From: an uncultured Thermoguttaceae bacterium
GTDB lineage: Bacteria > Planctomycetota > Planctomycetia > Pirellulales > Thermoguttaceae
Length of the DNA stretch: 6,532 nucleotides
Direction: 5' to 3'
Assembly: GCA_934725735.1 (NCBI GenBank)
Contig: CAKVCP010000122.1
Coordinates: forward strand, 1-6,532
Of this stretch, positions 1 to 6,348 are shown piece by piece. Numbering within the stretch: the first letter of the stretch is position 1; each line of letters starts with the position of its first letter. A program made the translations under genes and the position numbers. Under the pieces are notes generated by a model. The model ran no database searches. It was given only the letters and a program-made list of their open reading frames with translations, and was not told the DNA's origin.

Positions 1-186
1 CAATTCCGGTATGGAACCGCTTCCCAACCATCTGTAAAAGCGTATCAGATCCGCTTTATATGCGAAGCATGTCGTCGGCGCCAACTGGCGTTCATGCGCA
101 ATGTATTCCAAAAAGTTGGCGAGCCAACTCTTTTGAGAGTCGGCTAAAATCATTTTTCGAGGTACGAGCGCGCGTCGTGGAGGCAT
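1..186 (-). CDS. Tyrosine recombinase (XerC/XerD type), N-terminal part, cut by the window edge
   Basis: Sixty-two codons are open from an ATG at 184-186 to the left edge, so the catalytic domain lies outside the window. Residues 21-54 read as the SAM-like, core-binding N-terminal domain of phage-integrase-family recombinases: WLANFLEYIAHERQLAPTT followed by the pattern AYKADLIRFYRWLG, which matches the usual 'FLxYLxxERGLSxNTxxAYxxDLxxFxxFL' signature of XerC and XerD. Such enzymes resolve chromosome dimers at dif sites or act as element integrases; the two cannot be told apart from this fragment. The start is supported by GAAGGG five bases upstream and by an in-frame TGA at 196-198. Residues 1-11 are a basic extension; Met12 (151-153) is a weaker alternative start. 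The gene begins 47 nt after the phosphoesterase stop on the same strand, suggesting co-transcription. Confidence 0.85.
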   Translation of the reverse strand, partial: MPPRRALVPRKMILADSQKSWLANFLEYIAHERQLAPTTCFAYKADLIRFYRWLGSGSIPEL

Positions 187-191
187 AAAGA

Positions 192-197
192 CCCTTC
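192..197 (-). promoter_or_regulatory. Ribosome binding site of the recombinase gene
   Basis: The minus strand reads GAAGGG five bases before the ATG at 184-186. It is the best Shine-Dalgarno match near this start and favours it over the internal Met12. Its GAA also lies in the 3' arm of a small hairpin (195-209). Confidence 0.65.
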
Positions 198-233
198 AAT
201 TGGATTGAATGTCGAAAACGGATTGATTGCAAG

Positions 234-1166
234 TTACTTGGATTCGGAGGAAAAGACGTGTCGGTATGACGGTTGAGCGCCTATTCCGCGTAGGATAATT
301 TGATCGGGATGGAGCTCGATATAACAAAAAGCATTGGGCGAGGTTTCCACAACCCCCTTTAACGTAATGTGGGCGACGTTATTTCTCACACCGTATGATC
401 CGGTGTGAAGGTGCCCCGCGATGAAACCGCGAACGCGCTCATATTGGTCGAGTACGGATAGAATCTCCTGTCCATTCCACGTGGAAACGCCCAGCTCCGA
501 GTAGTATATCCCTACATTGAGCAACGAAGCAAGACGCCCTCGATTGCCCGTGAGAGATTTTGAACTCGCGTATAGCGGAAAGTGCGACGCAACGAGCACG
601 TTTTCCCCCTGCGAGGTCGCGTCTCGAAGACGGTCGTCCAACCAGTTGAGTTGTCGTTCAGAAATAGCTCCGTTAAAATCCTTGGGAAGAGAACCGTCAG
701 CCAACCGAAATCTTTCGCGTTCTTTTTGAGCGGCGCTTCTCTCGTCTTCGTCTTCTGACGCATAAGTACTGATTTCATTGCCATTCAGGACAAGTATCCG
801 CCATTTATTGTCCGGGTCGTCTGAATCTTGCGGTTTATACTCATAATATCCCGGTTTGGAGAGATTGAAAAGTCCATAGATTTGCTTCTTGTTTTCATCA
901 GGAATGAGAAAATCATGATTGCCAAGAACGTGCATCCACTTGATTTTTCCCTTTTCCTGAGATATTTCAAAGAGCTGTTTAACACTGAGGGCGTTTTCCC
1001 ATTTCTCCTGCAACGAGTCTCCTAAATTTAAAGCAAAGTCCACGCGAGAAGTTGCGATTTCGCCGGCGGCCTCTAGAAATTTATTGTACGACGCGCGGTA
1101 ATCGCGACCGTTCGCAGGTTCCATGTCGGCGTATTGAATATCGCTAATAGCGGCAAAACGGATCAT
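234..1166 (-). CDS. Calcineurin-like metallophosphoesterase, ADP-ribose/CDP-alcohol diphosphatase (ADPRM)-like
   Basis: This 310-residue protein has the full set of calcineurin-like metallophosphoesterase motifs: D9-I-Q11, G49-D50, G82-N83-H84-D85, S194-H195 and G251-H252-L253-H254. The first motif is DxQ rather than the common DxH, and the opening AAISDIQYAD is close to that of the Mn-dependent ADPRM enzymes. Further family-like stretches are FNG...QLNWL (164-176), SHFPLY (194-199), the GHLHTGSYG region (251-259) and LKGVVETSP (269-277). In characterised ADPRM enzymes this active site splits ADP-ribose to AMP and ribose 5-phosphate and CDP-choline to CMP and phosphocholine; the substrate here is inferred. 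No signal peptide or membrane segment is seen, so it is probably cytoplasmic. The length is near the family's usual ~340. AAGGAAG lies about nine bases upstream of the ATG. It sits beyond the upstream gene's terminator and 47 nt before the recombinase gene. A general phosphodiesterase role is the alternative. Confidence 0.88.
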   Translation of the reverse strand: MIRFAAISDIQYADMEPANGRDYRASYNKFLEAAGEIATSRVDFALNLGDSLQEKWENALSVKQLFEISQEKGKIKWMHVLGNHDFLIPDENKKQIYGLFNLSKPGYYEYKPQDSDDPDNKWRILVLNGNEISTYASEDEDERSAAQKERERFRLADGSLPKDFNGAISERQLNWLDDRLRDATSQGENVLVASHFPLYASSKSLTGNRGRLASLLNVGIYYSELGVSTWNGQEILSVLDQYERVRGFIAGHLHTGSYGVRNNVAHITLKGVVETSPNAFCYIELHPDQIILRGIGAQPSYRHVFSSESK

Positions 1167-1171
1167 CTTAG

Positions 1172-1181
1172 TTCTTCCTTT
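1172..1181 (-). promoter_or_regulatory. Ribosome binding site of the phosphoesterase gene
   Basis: The minus strand reads AAAGGAAGAA, with the GGA about nine bases before the ATG at 1164-1166. The first residues (MIRFAAISD) lead straight into the first metal-binding motif, so a later start would destroy the active site; this supports the chosen start. Confidence 0.55.
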
Positions 1182-1200
1182 GACTCTGCGCGGAAACGAA

Positions 1201-1206
1201 ACTATA
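1201..1206 (-). promoter_or_regulatory. Possible -10 element for the phosphoesterase-recombinase unit
   Basis: TATAGT on the minus strand lies just after the terminator stem and 34 bases before the phosphoesterase ATG. No good -35 hexamer is found 16-18 bases upstream, since that position falls in the terminator hairpin. The call rests on position and the hexamer alone. Confidence 0.22.
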
Positions 1207-1240
1207 AAACGAGCCTACACGAAAAATCGCGCAGGCTCGT
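1205..1240 (-). terminator. Hairpin terminator of the giant surface-protein gene
   Basis: In the minus-strand transcript, ACGAGCCT (1233-1240) pairs with AGGCTCGT (1209-1216), and the inner GCGCGA pairs with TCGTGT through two G-U wobbles. This gives a continuous 14-bp stem with a four-base TTTT loop, followed by TTTATAG. It starts 21 nt after the TGA at 1262-1264. On the plus strand the wobble pairs become A-C mismatches, so the hairpin is directional. The T-run after the stem is short, which lowers confidence in efficient release. Confidence 0.72.
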
Positions 1241-1261
1241 ATGACTTATAGGCGAAGAAAA

Positions 1262-4200
1262 TCAGTCGTTCATGGCGTAACTATTGGAGGGTTCTCCCTC
1301 GGTTTGCGCGTGAATCGTACTGTCTGGGTCTGAAGCGTCTCCTGTCGTCGTGTCGCGGTAAACGCCAATGTCGTCGACGCCGTCGCCGTCCCAGTCGCCA
1401 GTAACCGGTTTATCGCCCTTTTGTCCGTGATGGAGCGTCTTGTCGTAGCGGTAGTCGCCGTCGGTGTCAAGATGCCAGGTTCCGTCGGCAAAGACGCCGA
1501 TATTGTCGATTCCGTCGCCGTTCCAGTCGCCCACGACGGGGATGTAACCGCCGACTCGACCTTGAACCAACCTGTCTTTCGTCTCGTCCCAGCGCCCGTC
1601 GCCGTCCATATCAAGGTACCAGGAACCGTTGCGATAGACGCCGATTTCGGTGATACCGTCGCCGTTCCAGTCGCCTGTAACAGCCACGTCGTCCTTGGCG
1701 CCGTATTGGAAGATATGGTCAATAAGGTCTTGACGAATCTTGCCCGTCGTGTCGCGCTCGACTTTTGCCTCTCTGATATAATTATCCGGATTGGCAAAGG
1801 TTTCCGCAGTGGGAGGCAAGTTCTTAGGACGCGAAACCGACACGTTGACGAGCTGGTTCAAGTCGCTTGCGAGACCCGGATCCGTCGTGATAACGCGTTC
1901 GTCCGATTCCTTCTGAACGCCGAAGACCGCCACGTCGCTCTTACCGTCGCCGTCCCAGTCGCCCGTTACGGCCTGGTCGCCAGACGCGCCGAGTTCAACG
2001 TACACGTCGTATTTGCCGTCCCCGTCGACGTCGAGATACCAACGCCCGTCGATAAAGAACCCGATCTTATCGACTCCTTCGCCGAGCCAGTCTCCCGTAA
2101 CGGGTTGTACTTTTCGTCCGCCCATCTTGTATCTGTAGACTTTTCCGTCTCCGAGGAGCAATTCCCATTCGCCCTCCGAGAAATCGTACTGATCGCTTCT
2201 GGAAGCGGAGACGTTCATCATCTTGGGATCGCTGTCAAGATTTCCTCGATAGTAACCGCCGTAAGCGTATTCAAGGAGTTCTTCATCCGCGCGGGGGAGA
2301 GTTCCGTTAAGGACGCTCAACTTCCATGAATAATTGTCGATGAATCCGCCGCCGCCGTAAAGCGTGGTCATGCTTCCGGGGATAGTCGGCTGATACCAAA
2401 TGTACGGGAACGAAGTCGGAGAGGGACTCCAAATGTTGTTCTGGCAGGAAATGTTAGGAGTCGAGGCGCCGGCGTCCGGAATTTCGACTCTGGGCAATTC
2501 GCCAAAATTATAATCGATTCCCGCGTCGCCTGGTTGAACGGCAATGGAGTACAAGACGTCGTTGGAGACGAGACCTCCCAGCGATCCAATAGAGTCCTTG
2601 CCATCGCGATAGTTCGCGGGCTGAGATTCAACAACGCGATAGATGCGACAAGGTTCTAGGTCTTTGAAGATGTAATACCCTTCGGAGTTGGTCTGGGCCG
2701 TGAGTTTCGTCGACTCGTACTTTCCAGTTTCTTCGTTCAAGATTTCGAGAGTAAGAGTCGTTCCAGGGAGACCCTTTTCACCGGACTCTTTAACGCCGTT
2801 GTTATTGATATCTTCATACACGTACCCAGAGATAGACGCGGGGGTCAGTTCGCCGAAGTCATAATGAACGCCTTCTTCGCCTCTGCCGAGGGTAATATCC
2901 TTAATTTCGTCGTTTTCCCCAAGGGCGCCGACCGTTTTGCCAAGGATGGATCCGACTGCGTCTTTTCCGTCGTAATAGGCGGAAGGTTGGATTTCACGAA
3001 CGAGGTATGTTTTGCCGGGTTCGAGAAGATCGAACTTGTAATAGCCGTTCTCGTCGGTTTTTTGAGTAGCGACGAGGGTTGCCTTTCCATCTTCGCCGAC
3101 AACGTACAGCTCGAGCGTTACGTCCTTGATTCCCTTTTCACCGTCGTCCTTGACGCCGTTGTTATTGTTGTCTTCATAGACATAACCGCTCAAAGAACCA
3201 GGCGGGAGAAGTTCGCCAAAATTGTATTCTTTTCCGTGGGCGTCCCAGAAGACGTTGATTCCGTTGATTTCGTCATTCTCTCCGAGCTTTCCGCCCAGCG
3301 TGCCGACGGCGTCTTTACCGTCGTCCCAGCTTGACGGCTGAATCTCTCGAACCGCGTACGTCTGTTCAATGTCGAGGGAGTCAAACTTGTAAAAACCGTT
3401 TTCGTCCGTTAGGGTTTCGGCGATCTTTACATATTGACCGTTCTCTAGACGATAGAGCTCGACCGTAACGCTGCCGATTCCCTTTTCTCCGGAGTCCATC
3501 AGACCGTTGTCATTCTCGTCATGATAGACGTAACCGGAGACGGAACCGAGTTTGAGTTCGCCAAAGTTATAATTGACGCCATGGTCGTCCCACTGAACGT
3601 CGACGTCGGAGATATAATCGTTTTGAGTCGAGGATCCGCCGAGAGATCCGACGGAATCTTTGCCGTCGTCGTAGGCGTTAGGCTGAATTTCCTTGACTCC
3701 GTACTTCTGATTGATATCAAGGTTGTCGAAAGAATAGGAACCGTCGTCGTTCGTCTTATGTTCCGCGATCTTAACGTAACTTCCGTTAATCAGCTGGTAC
3801 AATTCGACGGTGACGCCGCCGATTCCCGCTTCGCCGTTATTGAATAGTCCGTCGTTGTTGCGGTCTTCGAAAACATTTCCCGAAATAGAGCCGAGCTTCA
3901 GTTCGCCGAAGTCATAATTGACGCCGTGATCGTCCCAGGCGATCGGGATAGAGCGAATCTCGTCGTTATTGACAACCGCGCCTCCCAGCGAACCGATCGA
4001 GTCTTTTCCGTCGCTATAACCGTCGGGCTGCTTTTCGCGAACGGCGTATTCCTTATTGACGTCGAGCTTTTCAAAAAGATAGGAACCGTCTTCGGCGGTC
4101 AGCGTTTCCGCGATTTTAACGTATTCGGAACCGTTCCATTCGTATAGTTCGATAGGAACTCCGGCAATACCCTTTTCCGATTGGTCAAAAACGCCGTCGT

Positions 4201-6127
4201 TGTTGCGATCCTCAAAAACGTTGCCCGCGATCGAGCCCAATTTGAGTTCGCCAAAGTTGTAGTCCGTTCCATGATCGTCCCAGCCGATCGAAACATTCGA
4301 AACGTAATCGTCGGAGAGATCGCCGCCAAGGGACCCGGACGCGTCTTTGCCGTTGTCGTATGAGGAAGGTTGGAGTTCTTTTACCGCATAAATGTTGTTA
4401 ATGTCTAGGTTGTCGAAAAGGTAGGAACCGTCTTCGTCAGTCGTCGTTTCGGCGATTTTAACATATTTTGAGCCGTCCCACTGATAAAGCTCGATAACGA
4501 CGTTTGCAATTCCCTTTTCTCCGGCGTCAATCACGCCGTTGTCGTTGCGGTCTTCCCAGACGTTTCCTTCGATCGAACCGAGTTTAAGTTCGCCAAAGTC
4601 GTAGTTGTAACCGTTTTCGCCATAGCCGACGAAGACGTCGGAGAAAACGTCGTTAGCCACCTTCCCTCCAAGAGAGCCGATGTAATCGTTACCGTCCGCG
4701 TAGTCTTCAGAAGAGAAGATTTCACGCACTTCGTAGGTCTTTTCGGGAAGTTTTCTGAGCGTACCGTCTTCGTTCCAGGAGCCGTCAAGGACGAACTTGT
4801 AGTTGCCCTCGGAATCGACCGTCTGGGTTTCCATCAGCGTGTAGGTCTTGGAACCGTCCGCGTTGATATCGATTCGCCAGAGTTCTATCTTAGCCGGGTA
4901 GGCGGTTCCATCCCATCTTTCGCCAGGCTCCTTGCCATTAGCGTTGTTGAAGTCTTCAAAGACGCTTCCGCTGATTGTACTGACGAGCGCTTTCGCGAAG
5001 TTGTTGTCGGGAGCTATATCGCCGCCTTGCATTCCGGAAACGTCGATTTCAAGGGGAGAAATTTTCTCTCCAAACTTGCCGCCCTTGGCGCAAAAATCGA
5101 AATACGTCCATCCCTCAGGGGAGATGATATTCGACTCTGTGTATATTTTGTATGAGCCCGGAAGAAGATCGTCCCCCGCAAATTCATAGAAACCGTTTAC
5201 GTCGGTCGTCGTCGTCCACTGTCGTCCGTCTTCTCCAACGAGCGTAACTTCGACGTTTGAGAGAGGATCGTCCGAACCGACGTCGTAATTGCAGTCTACG
5301 TTATGATCGCCGTATACGTAACCGGAGATGATGATCGGTTTCGGGGAGAGGAGTATATCGCCGTAGACGCCCGCCTGATCTACGCCTTGGTTTCCATCGT
5401 CTAGGTCGTAAGGCAAAAGTGAGGAATCGTAAGCGTTCGCAAGCTTTTCAGGACGGGAGTATTCCTCGTCATATTGGTCGACAAAGAGCCCCGTCCAATT
5501 TTCGACATTATAGTGATCCGACGTGAAGGAAGTAGACACGATCGACCCGCCAATTTCATTGACGAGGGAACCGCCCATTTCACCGCCCTCGACCTGGGAA
5601 TTGTCGATACCGGACGAAGAATTACCCTGGTATTCGTCGAGATCGATTTGAAAGACGAAATGGTCGCCGGCATGGAAATTGGTGAAGGATATCTTCAGAA
5701 CCATTCCGCCGTCTTCGACCTCGTATGAATAGCCGATATCCGAGGTTTTATCGACCAACGTAAAGGGTACGGACGCATATGACCCCAAGCCTCCCTGGGA
5801 AACGTCAAAAAACGCCTCGCCTTCGTCGAGCTGCCCGTTGCCATTTTTATCGAGGTTAATGGCGATTGAATCGAGCGTCGTACCCTCTTCGCCGCCAACC
5901 CAGGCCACATAGAAACGGTCGCCTAGATCTTCTTGGTACTGCTCTGTGTACACAACGCCGACAGAGATGGGATCAGCTGCTAGATACTCTCGTTTTTCAA
6001 GCGGTTCAATACGGCAAACGTGTTGCATTGGATTGCCGGAAGCTTTGCTGTCACGTTTGCGGGATTTTCGGTTTTTCTTAACAGACGATACCTTTTCTAC
6101 CGCTTGTTTTTGCATGAAGAGAGACAT
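1262..6127 (-). CDS. Giant planctomycete surface/secreted protein with LEPR-XLL-like N-terminus, SdrD B-like repeats and FG-GAP-like C-terminal domain
   Basis: The product has 1621 residues. Residues 1-37 are basic with no hydrophobic signal peptide; 39-51 (RIEPLEKREYLAA) resemble the planctomycete LEPR-XLL motif. Residues 53-260 form an acidic N-terminal domain with an EF-hand-like loop, D93-x-N95-x-N97-G...D101...E104. Residues 266-1212 hold eight SdrD B-like beta-sandwich repeats: 266-383, 384-516, 517-630, 631-745, 746-860, 861-976, 977-1096 and 1097-1212. Most carry a DxNxDG/DxNxNG loop near the start and end in NFGEL. Residues 1213-1342 are a Trp/Tyr/Gly-rich linker domain, and 1343-1592 hold FG-GAP/VCBS-like GDWxGDG repeats, then an acidic tail. 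There is no LPXTG motif, transmembrane helix or dockerin. Known relatives of these domains are extracellular and calcium-rigidified; a structural or adhesive role is inferred. There are only five Cys. The ATG has AAAGG eight bases upstream; Met5 is a less likely start. Confidence 0.93.
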   Translation of the reverse strand: MSLFMQKQAVEKVSSVKKNRKSRKRDSKASGNPMQHVCRIEPLEKREYLAADPISVGVVYTEQYQEDLGDRFYVAWVGGEEGTTLDSIAINLDKNGNGQLDEGEAFFDVSQGGLGSYASVPFTLVDKTSDIGYSYEVEDGGMVLKISFTNFHAGDHFVFQIDLDEYQGNSSSGIDNSQVEGGEMGGSLVNEIGGSIVSTSFTSDHYNVENWTGLFVDQYDEEYSRPEKLANAYDSSLLPYDLDDGNQGVDQAGVYGDILLSPKPIIISGYVYGDHNVDCNYDVGSDDPLSNVEVTLVGEDGRQWTTTTDVNGFYEFAGDDLLPGSYKIYTESNIISPEGWTYFDFCAKGGKFGEKISPLEIDVSGMQGGDIAPDNNFAKALVSTISGSVFEDFNNANGKEPGERWDGTAYPAKIELWRIDINADGSKTYTLMETQTVDSEGNYKFVLDGSWNEDGTLRKLPEKTYEVREIFSSEDYADGNDYIGSLGGKVANDVFSDVFVGYGENGYNYDFGELKLGSIEGNVWEDRNDNGVIDAGEKGIANVVIELYQWDGSKYVKIAETTTDEDGSYLFDNLDINNIYAVKELQPSSYDNGKDASGSLGGDLSDDYVSNVSIGWDDHGTDYNFGELKLGSIAGNVFEDRNNDGVFDQSEKGIAGVPIELYEWNGSEYVKIAETLTAEDGSYLFEKLDVNKEYAVREKQPDGYSDGKDSIGSLGGAVVNNDEIRSIPIAWDDHGVNYDFGELKLGSISGNVFEDRNNDGLFNNGEAGIGGVTVELYQLINGSYVKIAEHKTNDDGSYSFDNLDINQKYGVKEIQPNAYDDGKDSVGSLGGSSTQNDYISDVDVQWDDHGVNYNFGELKLGSVSGYVYHDENDNGLMDSGEKGIGSVTVELYRLENGQYVKIAETLTDENGFYKFDSLDIEQTYAVREIQPSSWDDGKDAVGTLGGKLGENDEINGINVFWDAHGKEYNFGELLPPGSLSGYVYEDNNNNGVKDDGEKGIKDVTLELYVVGEDGKATLVATQKTDENGYYKFDLLEPGKTYLVREIQPSAYYDGKDAVGSILGKTVGALGENDEIKDITLGRGEEGVHYDFGELTPASISGYVYEDINNNGVKESGEKGLPGTTLTLEILNEETGKYESTKLTAQTNSEGYYIFKDLEPCRIYRVVESQPANYRDGKDSIGSLGGLVSNDVLYSIAVQPGDAGIDYNFGELPRVEIPDAGASTPNISCQNNIWSPSPTSFPYIWYQPTIPGSMTTLYGGGGFIDNYSWKLSVLNGTLPRADEELLEYAYGGYYRGNLDSDPKMMNVSASRSDQYDFSEGEWELLLGDGKVYRYKMGGRKVQPVTGDWLGEGVDKIGFFIDGRWYLDVDGDGKYDVYVELGASGDQAVTGDWDGDGKSDVAVFGVQKESDERVITTDPGLASDLNQLVNVSVSRPKNLPPTAETFANPDNYIREAKVERDTTGKIRQDLIDHIFQYGAKDDVAVTGDWNGDGITEIGVYRNGSWYLDMDGDGRWDETKDRLVQGRVGGYIPVVGDWNGDGIDNIGVFADGTWHLDTDGDYRYDKTLHHGQKGDKPVTGDWDGDGVDDIGVYRDTTTGDASDPDSTIHAQTEGEPSNSYAMND
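1352..2101 (-). repeat. FG-GAP/VCBS-like repeat domain of the giant protein
   Basis: Five units begin at residues 1343, 1387, 1483, 1531 and 1575, each with V(T/V)GDW followed by a GDG-type loop and I/V-G-V-F/Y. Units 1, 3 and 4 also carry G-x-W-x-L-D-x-D-G-D, so two acidic loops alternate within one unit. Unit 1 has a degenerate first loop (GDWLGEG). A segment of about 79 residues (1404-1482) separates unit 2 from unit 3. FG-GAP repeats usually build calcium-binding beta-propeller blades; five units would be incomplete unless the preceding linker domain supplies more blades. Confidence 0.8.
2492..5332 (-). repeat. Array of eight SdrD B-like repeats in the giant protein
   Basis: Units in coding order lie at 4979-5332, 4580-4978, 4238-4579, 3893-4237, 3548-3892, 3200-3547, 2840-3199 and 2492-2839. 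Units 3 to 6 are the most alike, at 114-116 residues each, and share G-S-(I/V)-x-G, an acidic DxNxxG loop, EKGI-type turns, YVKIAE, DGSY/NGFY, AV(R/K)E, GKD...G(S/T)LGG, WD(D/A)HG and NFGEL. Unit 1 is divergent and lacks both GSLGG and NFGEL. Unit 2 has a one-residue insertion in the loop. Unit 7 has a short insertion in the LGG region. Each unit fits a Cna-B/SdrD B-type calcium-binding beta-sandwich. Confidence 0.88.
5948..6127 (-). other. N-terminal sorting-like segment with LEPR-XLL-type motif
   Basis: Residues 1-60 of the giant protein contain a basic run (KKNRKSRKRDSK, 17-28) and then RIEPLEKREYLAAD (39-52). From family knowledge, many very large planctomycete proteins carry an LEPR-x-LL motif near the N-terminus, thought to mark them for export or surface sorting. 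Here the Arg of LEPR is replaced by Lys within EPLEKREYLA, and no classical hydrophobic core follows. The function is inferred, not shown. Confidence 0.7.
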
Positions 6128-6135
6128 TTTTTCAG

Positions 6136-6140
6136 CCTTT
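6136..6140 (-). promoter_or_regulatory. Ribosome binding site of the giant gene
   Basis: AAAGG on the minus strand lies eight bases before the ATG at 6125-6127, followed by an A-rich spacer. It supports Met1 over Met5 as the start. Confidence 0.5.
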
Positions 6141-6171
6141 CGCGCGTTAAAACTTCTTCATTTTCTCTTGT

Positions 6172-6191
6172 TATTGGAGAATAAACCAATA
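6172..6191 (-). promoter_or_regulatory. Small inverted repeat in the leader of the giant gene
   Basis: TATTGG (6172-6177) and CCAATA (6186-6191) form a perfect 6-bp inverted repeat around an AT-rich 8-base spacer, 44 bases upstream of the start codon. It could be a leader hairpin or a small operator. No convincing -35/-10 pair was found in the 221-bp gap, so its place relative to the transcription start is unknown. Confidence 0.25.
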
Positions 6192-6348
6192 CGTTGAGAA
6201 GCCTACCATTCCCTCGATGAATACGACGGCTTCCACACTGTTTTGCCGTAAGCAAACTCTGTCCATTCAGCGTGAGAGTAGTCACTTATAGTTATCGTCA
6301 AAATTTCCCCATTTCATTAGACGGTTTTTTGTGGTAAGAACTGTCATT

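Noticed and set aside
110..134. Hairpin AGTTGG-CGAG-CCAACT with flanking A and T runs, looking like a bidirectional terminator after the phosphoesterase gene.
   Set aside because: It lies inside the recombinase reading frame (about codons 18-26), which has a strong family match and its own ribosome binding site. The sequence encodes SWLANF of the core-binding domain, so the palindrome is most likely incidental.
3..188. Plus-strand open frame of 61 codons at the left edge.
   Set aside because: It is antisense to the recombinase N-terminus, and its translation has no recognisable domain pattern.
1421..2329. Plus-strand open frame of 302 codons inside the giant gene.
   Set aside because: It is antisense to the Asp/Gly-rich FG-GAP-like domain, where biased codons suppress stops on the other strand. 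The product is Val/Asp-rich with periodic repeats mirroring the sense repeats, and the sense frame has clear domains.
2864..3334. Plus-strand open frame of 156 codons.
   Set aside because: It is a shadow of SdrD B-like units 6 and 7; similar antisense frames recur at each repeat, as expected from repeated sense sequence.
6097..6285. Minus-strand open frame of 62 codons overlapping the start of the giant gene.
   Set aside because: It overlaps the giant gene's start in another frame, shows no recognisable domain, and has no good ribosome binding site. A small leader peptide cannot be excluded, but nothing supports it.
6285..6301. TTGACG and TATAAG on the minus strand upstream of the giant gene, resembling promoter hexamers.
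   Set aside because: They are only five bases apart, not about 17, and neither has a suitable partner at the right distance.
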